In this document: positions 7,151-14,557 of the stretch, piece after piece | Numbering within the stretch: the first letter of the stretch is position 1 | Layout of the letters: each line of letters opens with the position of its first letter | Origin: CAYPXN01 sp964414715 | GTDB lineage: Bacteria; UBA10199; JADFYH01 | Length of the DNA stretch: 14,641 nucleotides | Reading direction: 5' to 3' | Assembly (NCBI GenBank): GCA_964414715.1 | Contig: CAYPXN010000016.1 | Location: forward strand, 1-14,641 | The notes under the pieces: model-generated | Databases searched by the model: none | Told to the model about the DNA's origin: nothing | The model's input: only the letters and a program-made list of their open reading frames with translations | Position numbers and translations under genes: made by a program

Positions 7151-7555
7151 ATGCCCATTCAACAAATCAGTCCCGATCAGGCTAAAAAAATCCTCGATGA
7201 AAACCCCAATGCTCTCTATGTAGATGTTCGTTCAGTAAGGGAATTCATTCAGGGACACGCGGTGGGAGCCATCAACATTCCCCTCCTCGATTTCAATGAA
7301 GAGTATGGCCAAATGATGCCCAATCCGGATTTTCTGAAAGTATTTGAAGCAAATGTTCCCAAAGATAAAGTATTGCTGGTCGGATGCCAGGTGGGAGGAC
7401 GTTCCCAAAAAGCTTGCGAACATCTCGCCTCAAGTGGTTATACCATTCTCCATAACATCGTGGGGGGTTATGGCGGACTTCCCCAAGCACCTGGATGGAA
7501 ACAACTGGGCCTACCCACGAACCAAGACAATGGTGAAGGAATAAGTTACGAATGA
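7151..7555 (+). CDS. Single-domain rhodanese-like sulfurtransferase
   Basis: The 134-residue protein is one rhodanese domain: YVDVRSVREFIQGHAVGAINIP (residues 23-44, the CH2A-like motif) and active-site loop CQVGGRS with catalytic Cys79, followed by ...GGYGGLPQAPGW. It has no signal peptide, so it is cytoplasmic. The six-residue loop beginning at Cys is the size seen in rhodaneses that carry a persulfide on cysteine; a phosphatase (Cdc25-like) loop would be one residue longer. Likely roles are sulfur delivery or thiol chemistry; the substrate is unknown. A good promoter and Shine-Dalgarno lie upstream. It precedes acnA by about 90 bp on the same strand. Persulfide supply to an iron-sulfur enzyme would make sense but is only suggested by position. 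Confidence 0.9.
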   Translation: MPIQQISPDQAKKILDENPNALYVDVRSVREFIQGHAVGAINIPLLDFNEEYGQMMPNPDFLKVFEANVPKDKVLLVGCQVGGRSQKACEHLASSGYTILHNIVGGYGGLPQAPGWKQLGLPTNQDNGEGISYE

Positions 7556-7577
7556 CTAAAATCAAAATTAAAATAAT

Positions 7578-7636
7578 CATGGTTCGACCGGGATCACCAT
7601 GTCACACTTGGGACATCCTGAGGCTCTCGAAGGATG
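7578..7636 (+). repeat. Chain of hairpins over the acnA ribosome-binding site
   Basis: Three short stems follow one another: CATGGT (7578-7583) with ACCATG (7596-7601); ATGTC (7599-7603) with GACAT (7612-7616); and CATCCT (7614-7619) with AGGATG (7631-7636). Neighbouring stems share three bases, so the middle one excludes the two outer ones. The last stem covers the AAGGA that serves acnA. The motif style (GGTTCGA...TCACCATG and CATCCTGAG...CTCGAAGGATG) resembles dispersed intergenic repeats seen in many proteobacteria, so it may be an inserted repeat rather than an evolved regulator. Confidence 0.5.
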
Positions 7637-7645
7637 CAAGTGAAT

Positions 7646-10312
7646 ATGACCTCTAAAAACTCATTCAACACAAAAACTGAAATTAAAGTTCAAAATCAAA
7701 ATTATGAAATTTTCAGTCTCAAAAAACTGGCTGAAAAAAATCCCAAGGTAAACCAGCTTCCTTTCTCCCTGAAAATTCTTCTCGAAAATCTTCTTCGTTT
7801 TGAAGACGAACGCTCGGTAAGAAAAGTGGACATCGAAGCCATTATCAACTGGGATGCCAAGGCCACTCCCACAAAGGAAATCGCCTTTCGTCCCGCACGC
7901 GTATTGCTCCAGGATTTCACCGGAGTTCCGGTTGTCGTCGATTTAGCAGCCATGCGCGAAGCCATTGTAAAATTTGGGGGAGATGCAAAAAAGATCAATC
8001 CCCTGCAACCTCTGGATTTGGTGATCGATCATTCGGTACAAGTGGATAGTTTTGCATCGCCAAAATGTTTTGCGGAAAAGGCCGCCTTAGAATTCGAAAG
8101 AAACCAGGAGCGTTACCGCTTTCTGCGTTGGGGCTCTAGTGCTTTTTCAAATTTCAGAGCCGTTCCCCCCGATACCGGGATTGTTCACCAAGTGAATCTG
8201 GAATATTTGGCTCCCGTTGTATTTACCCAAAAATTGGGACAAGCCTGCGATGGAAAAACCATTGCTTACCCGGATACCCTTGTGGGAACGGATTCTCACA
8301 CTACCATGATCAACGGCATCGGCGTCGTCGGTTGGGTCGGGGGCGGCATTGAAGCAGAGGCTGCCATGCTGGGTCAGCCTATTTCCATGCTCATTCCTCA
8401 AGTGATCGGTTTCAAACTTCATGGAAAACTTCCGGAAGGAGCTACGGCTACAGATCTTGTTCTCACCGTCACCCAAATGCTGCGCAAAAAAGGCGTCGTG
8501 GGAAAATTTGTGGAATTTTATGGAAACGGAATTTCAGAATTGAGCTTGGCAGACCGTGCCACCGTCGCCAACATGGCACCGGAATATGGCGCCACCATCG
8601 GCTTCTTCCCCATCGATGAAGAAAGTTTGAATTACTTAAAGCTCAGCAATCGCGCAAACAGCGTGGATTTGGTTGAAGCTTATTGCAAAGAACAAGGACT
8701 GTTCCGCACAGCTTCCACTCCAGATCCTGTTTACACAGACACTCTCGAACTGGATCTTTCTAAAGTTGTCCCGAGTTTAGCAGGACCCAAGCGACCCCAA
8801 GATCGAGTCAATTTACCTGAAGTGAAAAAATCTTTCCTCGATAAACTTCCCGAAATGAGACCTTCAAAACCCTCTCTCCAGGAAGGAAAGGTGGAAGGAA
8901 GTAATTATTCCCTTCAAGACGGATCTGTTGTGATTGCGGCCATCACCAGCTGCACCAATACTTCTAATCCCTCCGTCATGCTCGCTGCAGGGCTCGTTGC
9001 CAAGAAGGCAGTAGAAAAAGGTTTAAAAAGCAAAGCCTGGGTAAAAACTTCTCTGGCTCCAGGATCAAAAGTTGTTACTGAATATTTAAATAAAGCAGGG
9101 CTTACTTCTGCACTGAATGAACTGGGATTTAACCTGGTCGGTTATGGTTGTACCACTTGTATTGGAAACTCAGGTCCTCTTCCTGAAGCCATTGGAAACA
9201 GTGTAGATAAAAATGATCTCATCGTGGCTGCGGTACTTTCCGGAAATCGCAATTTTGAAGGTCGTGTAAATCCTCACGTTAAAGCAAATTATCTTGCTTC
9301 TCCTCCTTTGGTAGTCGCTTATGCCTTGGCAGGCCGCATGGATCTGGATCTGCAAACAGAAGCTTTGGGAACAGACAAAGACGGAAAGCCCGTTTTCCTG
9401 AAAGACATCTGGCCTTCTCAAAAAGAAATTGCAGACACGGTAAATCAATCGGTCACCCAGGAAATGTTCAAAAAAACTTATGATGAAGTTTTCAAGGGAG
9501 ACAAAAACTGGCAATCAATTCAGGTTCCTCAAGGTGAAACTTTTGCCTGGGATCCCCACTCGACTTACATCAAGCATCCTCCCTACTTTGAAGGAATGCA
9601 AAAAACTCCGGCGCCCATCCAAAACATAGTCAATGCACGTGTTCTGGCTCTGCTCGGAGATTCTGTTACCACCGATCACATTTCTCCCGCCGGATCTATC
9701 AAGGCTTCTTCTCCTGCAGGAAAATATTTGCAATCTCTCGGAGTAAAACCGGAAGATTTCAATTCTTATGGTGCACGCCGTGGAAATCACGAAGTAATGG
9801 TACGCGGAACCTTTGCAAACATTCGAATCAAGAATCTGATGTTGAATGGAGTGGAAGGGGGTTACACCTTGCATCTTCCGGATGGCGAACAAATGAGCAT
9901 TTACGATGCGGCCATGAAATATCAGTCTGAGAAAGTGCCTCTCGTCGTTATTGCCGGAAAAGAATATGGTACCGGTTCTTCACGCGACTGGGCAGCAAAA
10001 GGAACCAACTTGCTCGGAGTAAAAGCCGTCATTGCGGAAAGTTTTGAACGTATTCACCGAAGCAATCTCGTGGGAATGGGAATTCTTCCTTTGCAATTCA
10101 AAGACGGTGATTCCGCAAAATTCCTGGGACTCACGGGTCATGAAAAAATTACCCTGGATGAAATTGCAGCAGGCTTGAAACCCATGCAAGAACTCACGAT
10201 AAAAGCCGACGACAAAAAATTCAAAGTCATTTTGCGCATCGATACTCCAGACGAGATAGAATATTATAAAAATGGTGGGATTTTACAGTACGTCTTGCGA
10301 CAATTAATTTGA
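7646..10312 (+). CDS. acnA: Aconitate hydratase A
   Basis: This 888-residue enzyme interconverts citrate and isocitrate in the cytoplasm (TCA and glyoxylate cycles). It is of AcnA/IRP type, not AcnB: the four domains are in AcnA order with the swivel domain last (LLGDSVTTDHISPAGSI; GKEYGTGSSRDWAAKG; AESFERIHRSNLVGMG). The 4Fe-4S ligands are Cys436 (TSCTNTSNP), Cys502 and Cys505 (YGCTTCIGNSGPL), one off the E. coli AcnA numbers 435, 501 and 504. Start choice: the ATG at 7646 has GAAGGA 11 bases upstream. An in-frame ATG at 7634 overlaps that Shine-Dalgarno and would add MQVN, so it is less likely. The leader contains a hairpin repeat that could hide the ribosome-binding site. AcnA homologues can bind RNA when the cluster is lost; whether this one does is unknown. 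It ends just before a strong terminator. Confidence 0.97.
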   Translation: MTSKNSFNTKTEIKVQNQNYEIFSLKKLAEKNPKVNQLPFSLKILLENLLRFEDERSVRKVDIEAIINWDAKATPTKEIAFRPARVLLQDFTGVPVVVDLAAMREAIVKFGGDAKKINPLQPLDLVIDHSVQVDSFASPKCFAEKAALEFERNQERYRFLRWGSSAFSNFRAVPPDTGIVHQVNLEYLAPVVFTQKLGQACDGKTIAYPDTLVGTDSHTTMINGIGVVGWVGGGIEAEAAMLGQPISMLIPQVIGFKLHGKLPEGATATDLVLTVTQMLRKKGVVGKFVEFYGNGISELSLADRATVANMAPEYGATIGFFPIDEESLNYLKLSNRANSVDLVEAYCKEQGLFRTASTPDPVYTDTLELDLSKVVPSLAGPKRPQDRVNLPEVKKSFLDKLPEMRPSKPSLQEGKVEGSNYSLQDGSVVIAAITSCTNTSNPSVMLAAGLVAKKAVEKGLKSKAWVKTSLAPGSKVVTEYLNKAGLTSALNELGFNLVGYGCTTCIGNSGPLPEAIGNSVDKNDLIVAAVLSGNRNFEGRVNPHVKANYLASPPLVVAYALAGRMDLDLQTEALGTDKDGKPVFLKDIWPSQKEIADTVNQSVTQEMFKKTYDEVFKGDKNWQSIQVPQGETFAWDPHSTYIKHPPYFEGMQKTPAPIQNIVNARVLALLGDSVTTDHISPAGSIKASSPAGKYLQSLGVKPEDFNSYGARRGNHEVMVRGTFANIRIKNLMLNGVEGGYTLHLPDGEQMSIYDAAMKYQSEKVPLVVIAGKEYGTGSSRDWAAKGTNLLGVKAVIAESFERIHRSNLVGMGILPLQFKDGDSAKFLGLTGHEKITLDEIAAGLKPMQELTIKADDKKFKVILRIDTPDEIEYYKNGGILQYVLRQLI

Positions 10313-10333
10313 AGTTAATTCATTATGAGTAAT

Positions 10334-10368
10334 AAAAAAAAGGCCCGTAACATTACGGGCCTTTTTTT
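10334..10368. terminator. Bidirectional Rho-independent terminator
   Basis: A perfect stem, AGGCCCGTAA (10341-10350) with TTACGGGCCT (10353-10362), is flanked by an A-run on the left and a T-run on the right. It reads as a terminator on both strands, ending acnA from the left and the delta-60 protein gene from the right. Confidence 0.93.
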
Positions 10369-10390
10369 GTAATCTACTGTTTTTTCCAAA

Positions 10391-12295
10391 CTATTCCATC
10401 ACACGTCTACGGATCATCACCCAGAAACTCAGAAGTGTTCCAAAAATTAGAAGTGCAGATCCTCGAGCAGAATCTCCAAGACCTAAACTACAACCACTCC
10501 CTTCTGCGAAACCATTATTCCCCGCTATCACTGTTGCATTCGCAGTTAAGCTACTGCTTGAACCTGTATTCACAACTTGTCCGGGATCTACAATAGCCGT
10601 ATTCGTAATGGTTCCGGCTGCATTCGCAGTGGCCACTACCGTCACTGTTACCGTCGCACCATTGGCAATCACTCCCAAAGTACAAGTAACCGTGCTCCCC
10701 CCAAGACATGTACCCTGGCTGGTACTTACACTTACATAAGTAAGATTAGAAGGAAGAGCATCTGTTAAAACCGCAACACCTGAATCATCAGGACCTGCAT
10801 TCATCACTGTGAGGGTGTAAGTAATATCAGAACCCACTTCCACTGAAGAAACATTCGCAGTCTTAGTTAAACTTAAATTCGCTGTATCTCCCAAAAACCG
10901 AGCCACTGCAAACTCAGAAAAGAACCTTGCTTGAGATTGAACCGAGTCTACACTAGCTATTCTCCCTTCACCAAAATCTCCCACCGTTACAATTTTTCCA
11001 TCTTTTTGTATGGCAATTCCAAATGCATCTGTAACAGTTGCAAAAGTAGTCAGTACCTGTCCTCCATTACCAAAAGAGGTATCAAGGCTTCCATCCGATT
11101 TATAGCGAGCTAATGTGATATTGAAATTATTATTATTTGTACCTGCAAAACCACCTACTACAATTTTTTCATTCGCTTGGAGAAGCATAGATGTGCCAAA
11201 TACATCATTGGGAGAATAGGTTGTGCTTACATAACCACCCGTCCCAAAAGTAGCGTCAGGATTTCCTTGAGAATCACATCTAAAAAGACCCAACAAAATA
11301 TTTGGCGATGTCCAAAGAGTTCCTGCTGCCACTATTTTATGATCAGACTGTATCACAACGGCACTTGCTTCATCATCCGTAGAGCCAGAAAAATTGGGAA
11401 CCTTCAGCAAACCTGCAGTTCCAAAGCTTGAATCAGGATTTCCATCTTTATCATATTTTACTAAAGCAAAATTGGTAACAGAGGATTCTGTAGTATTTCC
11501 AGCCACCACAATTTTATCATCATCTTGAATAGCTATTCCACGTGCTATATTGTATGTATTAGGTCCAAAAGAGGTAAAAACAGTTCCATCTCCATTCGGT
11601 CCAAAACTATTATCCACACTGCCATTTGTATTAAATCTCATAAGAGCGATCATGCTTTGACCAATCTGATTAGCATATCCTGCCACAACGATTTTTCCAT
11701 CGCTCTGAAGCCCTACAGCGTTAATCGAACTACTATTTACATTTAAAAACTGAGGTAACACCACATAGCCCATCGTATTAAAGTCAGGATCCAAAGCACC
11801 TTCTTTTGTATAACGAGCCAGGGAAAAAACATTACTGCTGATTATTTCGACCGTACTAAGAGAAGTACCTGCCGCAATAATTTTCCCATCGGGTTGTAGA
11901 ACTGCTGCATTTGCTTGATCAGAAAGACTATTCAAAAAAAGAGGAGTTACTTCATTTCCACTACTATTCCCAAAACTAGCATCTAAAGAGCCATCCGTTT
12001 CAAAACGGGCTAATACATAATTACCAGAAATAAAACTTACATGCAGATTAGTAGGCCCACCCCCACGAGTCGACCCCACGGCAATAATTTTCTGATCATC
12101 CGGCTGAATCAGAACTGCGTTCCCACGACTAAAACCAGAATTAGCAATATCATCTGTCACCAAACCGGGAATACCACTGATAAGACCCGATGGATTAAAG
12201 GTGGCAGTATCCAAATCTCCCGGCGCTGCTTGAACATTCGAATAACTCAACAAAGCGCACAAGGCTCCCACAACAATGCTCATTTTCTTTTTCAT
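10391..12295 (-). CDS. Secreted delta-60-repeat and DUF11 surface protein
   Basis: The 634-residue protein has a Sec signal peptide (MKKKMSIVVGALCALL..., likely cleaved after VQA, residue 23). About residues 27-470 hold seven delta-60 repeats of roughly 55-60 residues, each with a DGKIVVAG-like core and a GSLDxSFG-like turn; these are thought to form a beta-propeller. Residues about 473-590 are a DUF11 domain (LSLTKTAN...VGSDITYTLTVMNAGPDDS). The C-terminus has GCSLG (601-605), a hydrophobic segment (about 611-627) and an RRR cluster: a tripartite sorting signal like the MYXO-CTERM/JDVT-CTERM group, so it is probably processed and anchored at the cell surface. AGGGGGAA lies before the ATG. 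It ends with TAG. Its function is unknown; adhesion or surface structure is possible. It lies 90 bp downstream of the Coa1-like gene on the same strand. Confidence 0.9.
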   Translation of the reverse strand: MKKKMSIVVGALCALLSYSNVQAAPGDLDTATFNPSGLISGIPGLVTDDIANSGFSRGNAVLIQPDDQKIIAVGSTRGGGPTNLHVSFISGNYVLARFETDGSLDASFGNSSGNEVTPLFLNSLSDQANAAVLQPDGKIIAAGTSLSTVEIISSNVFSLARYTKEGALDPDFNTMGYVVLPQFLNVNSSSINAVGLQSDGKIVVAGYANQIGQSMIALMRFNTNGSVDNSFGPNGDGTVFTSFGPNTYNIARGIAIQDDDKIVVAGNTTESSVTNFALVKYDKDGNPDSSFGTAGLLKVPNFSGSTDDEASAVVIQSDHKIVAAGTLWTSPNILLGLFRCDSQGNPDATFGTGGYVSTTYSPNDVFGTSMLLQANEKIVVGGFAGTNNNNFNITLARYKSDGSLDTSFGNGGQVLTTFATVTDAFGIAIQKDGKIVTVGDFGEGRIASVDSVQSQARFFSEFAVARFLGDTANLSLTKTANVSSVEVGSDITYTLTVMNAGPDDSGVAVLTDALPSNLTYVSVSTSQGTCLGGSTVTCTLGVIANGATVTVTVVATANAAGTITNTAIVDPGQVVNTGSSSSLTANATVIAGNNGFAEGSGCSLGLGDSARGSALLIFGTLLSFWVMIRRRVME

Positions 12296-12378
12296 TGTGT
12301 AAATTCCCCCTAATTAAAAATTTAATGGATAAAAACTAGCCCTTCCCATTCAAAAGAACCTAACTCAAAATAACATTT

Positions 12379-12394
12379 ATTGAATTTATTCAAT
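12379..12394. repeat. Small AT-rich palindrome over a stop codon
   Basis: ATTGAA (12379-12384) and TTCAAT (12389-12394) form a 6-bp stem with a TTTA loop over the stop of the Coa1-like gene. A second, ATTAAA with TTTAAT, is at 12313-12326 in the leader of the delta-60 gene. Both are weak and may simply reflect AT-richness. Confidence 0.3.
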
Positions 12395-12991
12395 CAACTC
12401 AATTCTTTCTCCGCCTCCTTTCTTCTCCACCACAAAATGGTGAATTTCCCATTTTCCGAGGATTTTATCAGCCTTGAAATAGACTTCTGCTTTTCCTTTG
12501 GGACCTGAAACTGAATAATTAATATCAACCTCTTTTTTTACTCCACTGGAGTTATAACTCCCTCCCACAAAAAATCCCATTTGCAAAGGAGATCCCAACA
12601 TTTCCTGGACCTGAGAATCGTTCTGAACTTTTTGAAAAGAAAACTGCACCCCTTCACTTTTCTTCATCAAATGAATCGTGAAGAAAAAAGTTCCCACCGC
12701 AATACAAACACTGACAATAAAAATCACAAAGCCTGCCCAGGCCCAAATTTTTTGAATGCGAATGAACTCCTGAACACTTTCCCACTTTTTATTTCTCCAA
12801 GCCCACTCTCTTCCCTTCACGCCCAAAACAAAGGGCATGAACCAACCCAGACAGGGAACAAAACATAAAAGTGCAACAAAAGTATTATTGAAAAGGCCCC
12901 AAATCCAGTTGAGAAAAAATGCACCCCAACTCCAACCCCTGATTTCTTCGGGAATCTGGGCCTGAGCTCCCATGCCTGATGTGTTTTCCAT
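12386..12991 (-). CDS. Membrane protein with Coa1-like C-terminal domain
   Basis: This 201-residue protein has two parts. Residues 15-85 are a Trp-rich membrane module: PEEIRGWSWGAFFLNWIWG, hydrophobic stretches at about 24-47 and 49-58, then GREWAWRNKKWESVQEF, a pattern shared by many small uncharacterised bacterial membrane proteins. A third membrane segment is at about 84-108. Residues about 120-190 resemble the Coa1 domain of mitochondrial cytochrome oxidase assembly protein 1: VQEMLGSPLQMGFFVGGSYN...INYSVSGPKGKAEVYFKAD...GKWEIHHFVVE. That domain occurs in many bacterial proteins of unknown role, so no link to cytochrome oxidase should be assumed, and no oxidase gene is nearby. AAGGGG lies 8 bases before the ATG. 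The left arm of the inverted repeat at 13014 is just upstream, within its probable promoter region. Confidence 0.75.
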   Translation of the reverse strand: MENTSGMGAQAQIPEEIRGWSWGAFFLNWIWGLFNNTFVALLCFVPCLGWFMPFVLGVKGREWAWRNKKWESVQEFIRIQKIWAWAGFVIFIVSVCIAVGTFFFTIHLMKKSEGVQFSFQKVQNDSQVQEMLGSPLQMGFFVGGSYNSSGVKKEVDINYSVSGPKGKAEVYFKADKILGKWEIHHFVVEKKGGGERIELIE

Positions 12992-13013
12992 AATTCATCC
13001 CCTTATTCATGCT

Positions 13014-13132
13014 ATTAAAAAGTATCAGAACAATTTTGAAAAAACTTTAAACCGCAAATAAAAAACAAAAATCCAAAAATGCTCGTGGAAGGATTTTAAA
13101 GTTTTGAAAAATTCGTTGTGATACTTTTTAAT
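13014..13132. repeat. MITE-like element with 38-bp terminal inverted repeats
   Basis: The left arm (13014-13051) and right arm (13095-13132) are inverted copies agreeing at 32 of 38 positions, with the first 14 outer bases (ATTAAAAAGTATCA) identical. The core is 43 bases and encodes nothing. No target-site duplication is evident beside the arms. The right arm covers the stop codon of the carbinolamine dehydratase gene (TAA at 13130-13128), and the left arm sits upstream of the Coa1-like gene. It could fold as one hairpin and act as a terminator or operator instead of being a mobile element. Confidence 0.65.
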
Positions 13133-13454
13133 GTGTTATCTGATCAATTTTCGCTGCTAAAATAAAATCATTCTCTGACAAGCCCCCAATCGCATGCGTC
13201 CAGATAAATATATCCACTTTGTTATAATGAACCGAAAAGTCAGGGTGATGACCTTCCTGTTCTGCAATTTCTGCCATTTGGTTCACAAACTTCATCGCTT
13301 CGAGAAAATTCTTGAACTGAAACGTTTTATGGATTTTTTCTCCCTCTAAACACCAAGCTGAAATCTGTTTTAAAAATTCCTGAATTTCGGAAGAAGTGAG
13401 TTTTGAGACACCACCTTCGCAGGGAAGACATCGCTTTTGAGTAAGGTTTTTCAT
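13128..13454 (-). CDS. phhB: Pterin-4a-carbinolamine dehydratase
   Basis: This 108-residue protein contains the family signature E-x(3)-HHP: EQEGHHPDFSVHYNKVDIFIWTHAIGGLSENDFILAAKID, with the three active-site histidines (HHP at about 69-71, and H88 in WTHA). The CLPCEGG motif near the N-terminus is common in bacterial members. It dehydrates 4a-hydroxytetrahydropterin so the cofactor can be recycled, normally for phenylalanine hydroxylase. No hydroxylase gene lies in the window, so this is an orphan copy that may serve another pterin enzyme or one encoded elsewhere. GGAG lies 6 bases before the ATG. The gene is bracketed by two inverted-repeat elements, and its stop codon lies within one of them. 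Confidence 0.93.
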   Translation of the reverse strand: MKNLTQKRCLPCEGGVSKLTSSEIQEFLKQISAWCLEGEKIHKTFQFKNFLEAMKFVNQMAEIAEQEGHHPDFSVHYNKVDIFIWTHAIGGLSENDFILAAKIDQITH

Positions 13455-13466
13455 TCTTCACTCCAT

Positions 13467-13632
13467 AAAGAAGAGTTAAATATTCTTGCAATGAGGATCA
13501 GCGTGTCTGAGCGAAACCTTTTAAGGTCCGAGTCGAGCGCCGGTCCGCCTCAGGCGGATTGGACCAGAGCGAGACGAGGACTTGGAGCCTCACGAGTTCT
13601 GATCCGAATGAAAGAATGTTTAACTCTTCTTT
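13467..13632. repeat. MITE-like element with structured GC-rich core
   Basis: The left arm (13467-13501) and right arm (13599-13632) are inverted copies with about 29 of 35 positions alike; the outer 14 bases (AAAGAAGAGTTAAA) and inner GGATCAG/CTGATCC are exact. The core is far more GC-rich than its surroundings. It folds further: GTCC (13526-13529) with GGAC (13578-13581), a stem with two tandem G-A/A-G mismatches, GGTCC (13542-13546) with GGACC (13561-13565), and an alternative tip TCCGCC-TCA-GGCGGA (13544-13558). The whole can form a hairpin about 165 bases long. It fills most of the gap between phhB and the DUF4505 gene. No transposase is present. Confidence 0.7.
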
Positions 13633-13677
13633 TTTAGATTCTTTCAGATTTTAGGAATATATTGTATCCTTTTTCAT

Positions 13678-14133
13678 ATGTCAGCTCCGAAAAAACCCAT
13701 ACGTGCTTGGCACTATTATATCGATGCGGAAGGAATATTTTGGCATGACGGCAGCGAATTGGATGACCCTGAACTGATTTTATTCTTTCTAAAAAACCTC
13801 AAAAAAACTCCAGAGGGAAAACTCCAACTCCTGTGTCAGGGAGAACTCTGTGAATTTGAATGTGCTGATGTCCCTTATGTGATCCAAAGCATCGATTTTC
13901 ATGGAGATGAAATCCAGCTTCACTTTCAGGGTAATTATAGTGAAATCCTTGATCCCCATTCGCTGAAAGTCGGAAAAGAGAATGTTCTTTATTGTGAGGT
14001 AAAAAATGGGGAATTTTCTGCCCGTTTCAGCAGAAAAGCCTACAATGATCTGGCAAAACAAGTGGTAATCAATCCGGAAAAGAAATATTGTCTCAAGCTA
14101 CAAAACAAACTTTATCCCATTCAAGGCATTTAA
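13678..14133 (+). CDS. DUF4505 (UPF0598-like) protein
   Basis: This 151-residue protein has no signal peptide or membrane segment. It fits the DUF4505 pattern: AWHYYIDAEGIFWHDGSELDDPELILFFLKNL at residues 10-41, the Cys-containing segment LLCQGELCEFECADVPYVIQSIDF, then DPHSLKVGKENVLYC. Eukaryotic relatives (UPF0598) exist; no function is established. No Shine-Dalgarno is seen before the ATG. TATATT at 13658-13663 could be a -10 box, giving a very short leader, but the -35 is weak. It abuts the next gene (TAA followed directly by ATG), so the two are probably co-transcribed and translationally coupled. Confidence 0.7.
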   Translation: MSAPKKPIRAWHYYIDAEGIFWHDGSELDDPELILFFLKNLKKTPEGKLQLLCQGELCEFECADVPYVIQSIDFHGDEIQLHFQGNYSEILDPHSLKVGKENVLYCEVKNGEFSARFSRKAYNDLAKQVVINPEKKYCLKLQNKLYPIQGI

Positions 14134-14478
14134 ATGAAAAAAATACTTTATCTTGGCATTTTCTTTTTATCTCTCTCTTCTCTTCAGGCAGAGGATGCCC
14201 TACCTCTCCTTCTCGACTCTGCACCCAATCAAAGTTTCAACATTTTAGGTCCGGTTTCAGCCACCGAAAAAAAAGTGGAGGCGGCTCAAGATGAACTTTT
14301 ACACCAAGCTCAAAAACTCAATGCAGATGCTGTTATCCTAAAAAATTGCCAACCCGGATCCATTCAGCGCAATGGTTTGAGTTGGTCGAAAGCCCAGGCT
14401 TCCTGTGAGGGTTTGGCGATTCAATTTAATTTAAAAAATCCCCCCAAACCCCCTTCTAAAGCTTCCAACAAAAATTAA
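14134..14478 (+). CDS. Small exported protein, RcsF-like pattern
   Basis: A 114-residue precursor with a Sec signal peptide (MKKILYLGIFFLSLSSLQA, cleavage after residue 19). The mature part holds an (A/L)xADAVILKNC...ASCEGLAIQF core (residues 59-98) with Cys72 and Cys91, which could form a disulfide. This resembles the C-terminal half of RcsF and other small envelope proteins, but similarity is limited and it lacks a lipobox. Function unknown; it would be periplasmic. The last residues, NPPKPPSKASNKN, look unrelated to the fold and may come from an inserted repeat fragment (14437-14460). The ATG directly follows the stop of the DUF4505 gene, suggesting coupling; no separate Shine-Dalgarno is seen. 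Confidence 0.7.
   Translation: MKKILYLGIFFLSLSSLQAEDALPLLLDSAPNQSFNILGPVSATEKKVEAAQDELLHQAQKLNADAVILKNCQPGSIQRNGLSWSKAQASCEGLAIQFNLKNPPKPPSKASNKN
14437..14460 (+). repeat. Degenerate half-copy of the 5884-5970 repeat family
   Basis: AATCCCCCCAAACCCCCT lines up with the outer half of the aroG/DUF971 palindromes (AACnCCnCCnnACCnCCTCTTAA), but the return arm is missing. In the frame of the exported protein it encodes the Pro-rich end NPPKPPS. C-rich chance similarity is possible. Confidence 0.35.
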
Positions 14479-14557
14479 CTGAACCTTATTGAATTCGCAC
14501 AACTTTTTTTAGCAATGGATGACAATGCCTCTCTAAAGAAACTAGAGGCTATTACAA

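Noticed and set aside
8147..8476. Long antisense open frames within acnA
   Set aside because: The sense strand encodes a complete, well-conserved aconitase; these are by-products of its codon use.
13505..13520. Hammerhead-ribozyme-like CTGA...GAAAC bases in the element core
   Set aside because: The CTGANGA core and a stem between the two conserved parts are missing, so a ribozyme cannot form.
13437..13637. Plus-strand open frame of 66 codons across the phhB start and the inverted-repeat element
   Set aside because: It overlaps the real phhB start and is encoded mostly by the palindromic element, giving a low-complexity Ser/Arg sequence with no family resemblance.
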